Origin: Papaver somniferum
Taxonomy: Eukaryota; Streptophyta; Magnoliopsida; Ranunculales; Papaveraceae
Assembly (NCBI RefSeq): GCF_003573695.1
Contig: NC_039359.1
Coordinates: 137,851,939-137,915,938 of the forward strand
Length of the DNA: 64,000 nucleotides
Direction: 5' to 3'
The translations under genes and the position numbers were made by a program. Positions 58,011 to 64,000 of the stretch are shown here, piece after piece. The first letter of the stretch is position 1; the number at the start of each line of letters is the position of its first letter. The notes under the pieces are model-generated. The model ran no database searches, had not been told where the DNA came from, and worked only from the letters and a program-made list of their open reading frames with translations.

Positions 58011-58506
58011 GAAAATGAATTACAGGGACATGCTGTTCAAGATTGACGTGAAATTGTAACTCACTTTTACGTACTCAATTAGGAACAGGGACTACTCGAG
58101 ATGACCCGACAAGCCAGAGGGGTGGAAAGAAGTGACAGAAACATATTTGGCTTGCAAATTACTGGAAGTATTATCTGAGGCGATCGATCTTGATGAAGAA
58201 GCTCTTACTGAAGCTTGTGTTGATATGTACCAGCAAGTGGTGGTTAATTTTTATCCAAAAAGTTACCCGTTCGACGATTCTATGACATTTCCGGAGGTTA
58301 CTGTTCATTTTACGGATGCGGATATCAAACTTAACTTGGGGAATTATTTTGTTTCTGTTGGCCGGAGTGTTATTTGTTTATGTTTCTTTACCTCCAAGAG
58401 ACCTTACCTTTATGGAAACGTAGCTCCGATCAATTTCCTTGTTGAATATGCTCTGAAGGAGAAGAAGGTTTCTTTCAAGCCAACTGATTGCACCACGCAA
58501 CGCTAA
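58011..58506 (+). pseudogene. Chimeric relic: flavanone 3-hydroxylase exon piece joined to protease C-terminus
   Basis: 58011-58260 reads, across a frameshift and two stops, as [35 protein letters not shown] and [20 protein letters not shown] followed by [16 protein letters not shown]. This is the mid-region of flavanone 3-hydroxylase (2-oxoglutarate dioxygenase of flavonoid synthesis), with Trp codons turned to TGA twice and a small deletion (SEKLMG-type residues missing). At ~58261 it passes in frame into [20 protein letters not shown], the last ~80 residues of the aspartic protease, to TAA. From 58132 the fused frame is open (124 codons). Neither parent function can survive: the iron/2OG-binding residues and both protease Asp are absent. 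Confidence 0.75.
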
Positions 58507-59980
58507 ATAAATATATCATTATAACTAAGCTACCTAGATATATATCTCGTTATGTTGTTCCTGAAATAATAATCTCTTTCATCTTTGAGGTCAGGATTTA
58601 GAGCTTTGTGATTTAATCATGCCACATATAATAGTAACAGATTAGTATTTACGGATTCTTTTTTCTTGGTCATTATACAATTTTCCGAATTATTCTAATA
58701 ATTTTGCCGGAAGTATCCCCTTTTTCGTTGTTGTACTCAGATGGCACCATCACCTCCATAATCAATGTATACGCTGATAAGACTAAGTGTTAGATCTTCT
58801 TCCAAATACTACTATGAAGAACTGGTTATCTTGTCGGAGTAGTAACTGGGAGATCTTTTATCTCCGAAACTCATTTGATACAACTTCGAAGGAGAATACT
58901 AGAACATAGGAAAAAAGATTTGGACTCAAATGATATGGTAGAGAGACATCCTTACCTGTAAATATGTCCCTCTGGATTTGCTTAGAGTTGTGGAAGTCTA
59001 ATTTATCCTTTACAACAAATTTTTCTACATACAAAATTTGCAGCATGGCCGCATGGGGGAGGGCCTCGACTAAGTTGAACAAGGTGAGGCTACAACCTAT
59101 TTTTCCGCTAACTCGGAATCTGAATCTGATTCAGTACCTGACTCGATCAATAATCATTCTTCTGAGTGTCTCGATGGTTGTCGACTGTCCAACATCAGTT
59201 ATCACATAACCTGTGTGTTCCACTCCATGTTCTCCTTCATTAAATGGTGCCCACCCATTTTTAGCTAGAGTCAGTATTTGATGTGGAACTTGAAGGATTT
59301 GCAAGAACTGATGAAAGTCATGAAATGATTGTCCAGTACTAGAATTGGTACAACAGATAACCCAATTATATGAGACTTAACTACCATCTTACCAATACCA
59401 TGAACAGATATGTAGTTAGACATTTTATCTGATCAAACACCCAGTGAGAATATGAGTTGAAAATCTGTATTGGCGCACCATCGATAGGAGGATTTCAATT
59501 GTCAAACCTTCTGGCTAAGTAGGTACTCTAAACTTTGAAGTTCTAAAAAACTTACATTATTGGCATGTGTTACCGTTAGACACCTGACCTAAATGTGTCA
59601 AGGCTTTCGTACCAGTTAAAATGTGTCATGGGCTCATGGGATCCATGTCCAACACAGCACATGGCACACTCGAACTGGTACAAAATCCATGTCATCTAGT
59701 GAAAAACATCAGGTGTCAAACAGCATACATTAAATCACAACAAAGGACAATTATAACAAGTTCCATTGAAAACAAAAAGAAGAAAAAAAGACACTGCAAC
59801 ACGTAACTATCAGCCACATAATGCAATTAATAACACCCACACAATGACAACTTACAAATCTCACGCAGGAAAACTCTAAAACACACACCAAGCTTATAGT
59901 TTATCGCGGAATCACAGAAATTCTAACATCTTACCTCGAGTATGAGAGCCTCCTCCATAAACAATATTTTATGGTCTTCT
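58261..59980. repeat. Segmental duplication, copy 2
   Basis: Matches 54145-56072: protease 3' end, AATAAT-type 3' UTR, and ~1.5 kb of downstream DNA ending at CAATATTTTATGGTCTT. A ~35-bp segment of copy 1 (around 56020-56050) is missing near the right end. Confidence 0.85.
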
Positions 59981-60038
59981 GAGCAACAAAATAATAAGAT
60001 ATCTAGTAATGACGTACAACCGTGTAACGAAATATTAA

Positions 60039-61358
60039 TTAGCCCTGCTTGGTGCAATCAGTTGGCTTGAAATAAACCTTCTTCTCCTCAAGAGCGTATT
60101 CAATAAGGAAATTGATCTGAGATAAGCTCCCATAAATATATGCACCAAAATCCGAAGGAGCGAAAGTTAAACAAACAACATTGTTGCCAACAGGAACAAA
60201 ATAATTCTCCCGCTCAAGTTTAATGTCCGCATTGGTAAAATGAACAGTTACATCCGGAAATCTCATGGATCCATCGAATGGGTAACATAAATCGAGTCCT
60301 GTAGGACCAATAATGGGTTCAACATTGATCGCTTTCTTAATTTCAGATTCAAGTTCTGAATACATTTCTTGTGGAAGATATGTGAAAGTAGTTCCAGAAT
60401 CGATTATAATGTAATCGTCTTCCGTTGTTGAGGATGCGCTGCTTCTGAACGGAACCATGTTTTTATTAACACTAATACCTTCAAGTTTTAGATAATAAAA
60501 TGTTTTTCGTGATGGTTCTGATATTAATGGAGTTGAAACAACATCTTTTCCTGTCATTTCAGCATTACTACCAAATATGAACTTACTTGAAACACTATAT
60601 AGAGGAACTAAACAGTACGAGAATTTTGACTCAATTTTTGAGCCCAACTGCGAAATCAAGGAAAACTCACCGCCGCCAAGACCAACTAACCCAGACACCA
60701 TTTCGTTCAAGGATCCACCCATATTATGACCACAACCAAAGGCAATGTTTGGAAGTTGAACTGATCGACCATTTGTTGAAGCAAATGTTAGAGTTTCAAG
60801 TGCGAGGTTTCCAGTACTATTATCACCATCTTCATAACTGGCAAAATACTCACAAAGATTATTTTCACAAGTGTCCTTACGTTCCTCAACAAGTCTTTTG
60901 CAAGTTCCTGAAGCACAAGGAACATCTTTGTAAGTCGAAGATGTTTTGGGATTAAAGACTGGAGATATTTGTGTATAACAAACTTCACATGGTTCACATT
61001 GAACCCATGTAAGATCACTACCGGTATCGTCAATGACGAGTACATTACGCGGTGGAGTTCCAACTGAAATATTCATTACGTAATCAATACCAACAACACA
61101 CGAACTTGTACTAATTGTACCATCCGCGTAGTTAGCAGAATAGGTTGATGATGACAATTTCTTTAAGTGGTTTGCACGGTTGATTGAACGACGAGCAGCC
61201 TTTTGCATTCGATCAGATAAGGCGTCTAAGGGGTTATAGAACGGAGATTGAGGAGAATCACGATGAATTAGATTAACACTAAAACCATTACCCCGAACAG
61301 AAATTGAAACAGAAAGAAAAAGAGTGAAGACAAGATAGAAATGGGTTGTGGTTGCCAT
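60039..61358 (-). CDS. Secreted aspartic protease, nepenthesin/CDR1-like, second copy
   Basis: 439 aa from the ATG at 61358-61356 (CCATGG context, aligned with the start of the first protease); an upstream in-frame Met adds 28 residues with no signal-peptide logic and is rejected. Signal peptide ~1-23, GFSVNLIHRDSPQSPFYNPL propeptide motif, DTGSD (Asp111) and DSGTT (Asp320), and the Cys-rich insert (VQCEPCEVCYTQ, VPCASGTC, DTCENNLC) are intact. The flap segment reads SYEDGDNSTGNLALETL in place of the usual YGDGS, so substrate handling may differ. Oriented opposite to the first gene; the two are close paralogs by eye. Confidence 0.92.
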   Translation of the reverse strand: MATTTHFYLVFTLFLSVSISVRGNGFSVNLIHRDSPQSPFYNPLDALSDRMQKAARRSINRANHLKKLSSSTYSANYADGTISTSSCVVGIDYVMNISVGTPPRNVLVIDDTGSDLTWVQCEPCEVCYTQISPVFNPKTSSTYKDVPCASGTCKRLVEERKDTCENNLCEYFASYEDGDNSTGNLALETLTFASTNGRSVQLPNIAFGCGHNMGGSLNEMVSGLVGLGGGEFSLISQLGSKIESKFSYCLVPLYSVSSKFIFGSNAEMTGKDVVSTPLISEPSRKTFYYLKLEGISVNKNMVPFRSSASSTTEDDYIIIDSGTTFTYLPQEMYSELESEIKKAINVEPIIGPTGLDLCYPFDGSMRFPDVTVHFTNADIKLERENYFVPVGNNVVCLTFAPSDFGAYIYGSLSQINFLIEYALEEKKVYFKPTDCTKQG

Positions 61359-61422
61359 GGTTACTCGACTTGCAAGTAAATTGAGGAGATTATTTGCAAC
61401 CTTCCGCAACAAATGGTGCCTA

Positions 61423-61430
61423 CTTATATA
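61423..61430 (-). promoter_or_regulatory. TATA box of the second protease gene
   Basis: Minus-strand TATATAAG ~65 bp upstream of the ATG, a spacing like that of the first gene. Confidence 0.6.
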
Positions 61431-61894
61431 AGTATCCAGCAATGCTGATTAATAACATGCACGTTCCAGGAATCATGTGGAAGAAAATATAGGACCATGC
61501 ATCTATTTTTATTAGGCCCATGTGAGAATATTAATATATTATTTTATCAAATATCTAAGCTCTGAAATATAAGTTTTAATTTTTAGAGTGTCATAACAGT
61601 CCCTTGGCTAGATAAGATTCGAGATATCCAGTGGACGTGTATGTGCATGTCGACCGGTGATAGTAACAGGTTTTGTATGTTTACAGTTAGGTCCAGTCAT
61701 TTAGGACCCGTTGGGACGCTTGAATAGTCACGTACAAAATGAAGTCGGTGGTCTAAGCACCGCATTTCATTCCATTCAAATTAACAACTAATGTATCTTC
61801 ATTTATCTATAACAATGTCTTTATTTCTTCTACTACATTTGCCTATGCCAACGCACATTGGAAGATACATCTGTGATTGATTGGACAACAACTT
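61431..61894. other. Upstream region of the second protease gene
   Basis: AT-rich with no repeat recognised. No further gene seen. Confidence 0.4.
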
Positions 61895-62045
61895 TGCATT
61901 ATAAGAAGGAACTAAACAGTAATAGAATTTTGAATCAATTATTGAACCCAGCTGTGAAATCAAAGAAAATTCACCGCCATCAAGACCAACTAAACCAGAC
62001 ATCATTTCGTGTAAGGATCCGCCCATATTATGACCACAACCGAAG
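61895..62045 (-). pseudogene. Aspartic protease fragment
   Basis: The minus frame reads FGCGHNMGGSLHEMMSGLVG and LDGGEFSLISQLGSIIDSKF, then YYCLVPSYN, matching residues ~207-256 of the neighbouring proteases. It lacks both catalytic Asp regions; a third, mostly deleted family member. Confidence 0.8.
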
Positions 62046-62203
62046 TTATTCCACTTCACATTATCAAATGTCTTTGTATATCTACCTTGCAAAGCAACCT
62101 AGGAATACAAGATTTCAACCTGCCTTAATAGTTTATCCCACGGTTATTTCTTATTAGATTTTTATGCTATTTTGTACCGCTTTTCCTGTGTGCATCCCAC
62201 GAA

Positions 62204-62515
62204 TCAAGAAGTAATATTATTGATAGAAAGATGATTTCGGTACAGCATCATTATTTTTAAGACGTTATCAATACTCAATAGGTCTTCTAGTGCAATCGTT
62301 TCAAAGGACTTCGCAAAAGATGGCCTACTCGAAGTTGACATTAAAGATAGCTCCACCGATACTTCTTGCATAGTTGGTGTAGTATGTGGATCACCACGTA
62401 AACATGAAAATCCAGCCTTCACAAAGTACATTATTTCTTTCTTTACTACGTCCGTTGTCTCTCCAATGCACCTGTCCAAGATATCTTTCAGCCCTATTTT
62501 TTGCCCGTCAGTATT
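62204..62515 (-). pseudogene. LRR receptor kinase C-terminal fragment
   Basis: The minus frame reads GLKDILDRCIGETTDVVKKE, then FVKAGFSCLRGDPHTTPTMQ and EVSVELSLMSTSSRPSFAKS, ending in FETIALEDLLSID. This is the end of the kinase C-lobe and tail of LRR-XII/MIK2-like receptor kinases, in which C-L-x-x-x-P-x-x-R-P-T-M is usual; here the Arg is Thr. The upstream part is replaced at ~62515 by the AACCCG-rich element, so the kinase core is missing. It may be a truncated gene disrupted by that insertion, unless the rest lies beyond the window. Confidence 0.65.
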
Positions 62516-64000
62516 AGAGCCGGCAAACAAGCCGAAACCCGCGAATTAATCCGTGTCCGACCCGTGAAAACCCGAACCCGGCTTGGCTGGGTTATAAACA
62601 ATCCGGGTTCGGGTTAGAGAATTGGTGGTTTGTGGGAAAACGAGTTAACCCGTGCCCGACCCGTAAACCCGCGGGTAAACCTGTTAACCCGTGTATAATA
62701 ATAATTAATAAACTACATTTCATTATCGCCGTTGGATTATCTAGGGTTAATCATATCTCTACGTTTAAGGTATAAAAACATCAAAAATCCGAGCAGACAG
62801 ATATCTTTTCATTTCTTCTTCCTCTTTCTTTTCTTTCTTCTCCCCATATTATCTTCTTCTGTGGCTGTGCCTCCTCACCACCTCCATCATTTGTCCGGCT
62901 GTTGATTAAGTATCAGCTGTTGTTGCTAAGTTTCTTTTCTTGTTGGTCGAATTAATTGATAAGAAGAGAATATTTCTTTTGTCCTTTCTCGTGTGTTGCT
63001 GAAGAAAAGATGCGAATGATTCAATGATTCACTGGATATAAATCTAGTGACTGTAATCGAAGTTGAGATGGGTTTGTTGCTGGTGGTATTTGGTTACTTA
63101 AAACCAGAAAATAATCCATAAATTGAGAAGAAGGTGAAGAAGAGGAAACATGCAGTGAAGAACACAAAGAGAGCTACTATAAAGGTTAAGAATGAAGAGC
63201 CAGAAGTTGAAGAAGAAGAAGTTCCCGTAATCCTGTTAGATCGGTAGTTTGATTTGGGGATTTGGTTTGATTATTGTTTAGGGGTTTGATTAGTTTTCTA
63301 GGATTTGATCTGATTCATTTGATTTAATGTGTTGTTGCAGTTAATTGAGATTTGAGAAGATAAAAGAAGAGAATGTTAAAAGGGTATGCCGTAATTTTGA
63401 CCCCTCTTTTTCAATTTTAGTTTCAAATTGAATTTTTTTTCTAGGTTTTGATTTTTGTTGTGGTTTTAGTTGTCAGAAAAAAAAAAGGGTGCTAAAGAGT
63501 AAGTTGCTCAAGGTTTCAATTTTTGCAAATCACTGTCTATTTATGTTCAATTTTGGTGATTTTTTTTTGAATTTTGTTTTTGGTGAATTGAAGGGAGGAA
63601 TTGGAAGAGATTGTGATTGTATTGTAGAAAGAAAAAACAGGGAAGAAAGAGTTGGTCTTGGATCTATGAATGAAATGAAAGTGGAATGCTGTTGAAGCTG
63701 GGGATTAGATGAATGATTAGAAAGCCCCATTGTTGTCTTCCTTTAAAATTAAGCTTTAATTTCGCTTCTGGAGTAAACTAGGTTTATTGTTTTAGATGTT
63801 GCAATTGCAAAAAGATGTAATCTGTACTCATTTTATTTTTAATTAAAATTGAGCTTTAATTTTGATTTTAACTAAACAAGTCTGGTAACCCGTGAACCCG
63901 CAAGCTTTACCCGTTACGGGTGCGGGTTGAAGAAATGACCACCCTGAAGAATATCGACCCGCAAGTTTTGGCCCGTGTTAACCCGAACCCGTATAACCCG
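62513..64000. mobile_element. hAT-like non-autonomous element (continues past window)
   Basis: The left end near TATTAGAGCCGGCAAAC is followed by many AACCCG/CGGGTT motifs (62540-62695); the same motifs return at 63887-64000. Subterminal clusters of such motifs and a TAG-G-xx-GGCAAA start resemble plant hAT elements. The interior (62700-63880) is AT-rich, with a short charged frame KKVKKRKHAVKNTKRATIKV near 63130-63246 that I cannot assign. No hAT transposase is seen. The right end is outside the window. Confidence 0.5.

Noticed and set aside
61359..61442. 28-codon upstream extension of the second protease
   Set aside because: The extension would hide the signal peptide, contains the TATA-box region, and the first protease aligns at the inner Met.

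Overview
The window is plant nuclear DNA. It contains single-exon nepenthesin/CDR1-type aspartic proteases, a Spinster-type MFS transporter, plant LINE, Mutator, Ty3-like and TRIM elements, TATA-box promoters and AT-rich intergenic DNA. A eudicot is likely. The repeat families recall Papaveraceae (poppy) elements I have seen before, but that is memory-based inference. One run of N (44599-44805) marks a draft assembly.

The first ~52.9 kb is almost wholly transposon-derived. 1-7353 holds three minus-strand LTR-retrotransposon pieces stacked end to end. 7354-9700 is a dimeric satellite followed by a 42-bp minisatellite. 9.7-17.5 kb carries relics of unidentified genes, duplicated AT-rich segments, a small MITE, a tRNA-like promoter and a solo LTR. 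17.6-28.3 kb is a decayed LINE split by a 5.8-kb palindrome built from two inverted Mutator-like (MULE) transposase copies. 28.3-38.1 kb is a run of non-autonomous TIR elements, several with arrays of short inverted motifs; one has a perfect 9-bp target duplication. 38.1-49.2 kb is a four-level nest: a TIR element contains a Stowaway-like MITE, which contains a deleted MULE, which contains a young non-autonomous LTR retrotransposon with a 480-codon ORF. A TRIM and a 1.5-kb fold-back element follow.

52.9-62.5 kb is the genic part. It has two intact, oppositely oriented aspartic protease genes (53043-54395 plus; 60039-61358 minus), an intact Spinster-like transporter (56294-57928), and a segmental duplication of the first protease's 3' end and downstream DNA. 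That duplication left a chimeric relic in which a flavanone-3-hydroxylase exon piece is joined to a protease C-terminus. A protease fragment and a receptor-kinase fragment lie at 61.8-62.5 kb. The window ends in a probable hAT-like element with AACCCG-rich ends.

The proteases are predicted to be secreted and are a local duplicated cluster. Nothing in the sequence links them functionally to the transporter. Gene calls rest on motif recognition by eye; no alignments or database searches were run.
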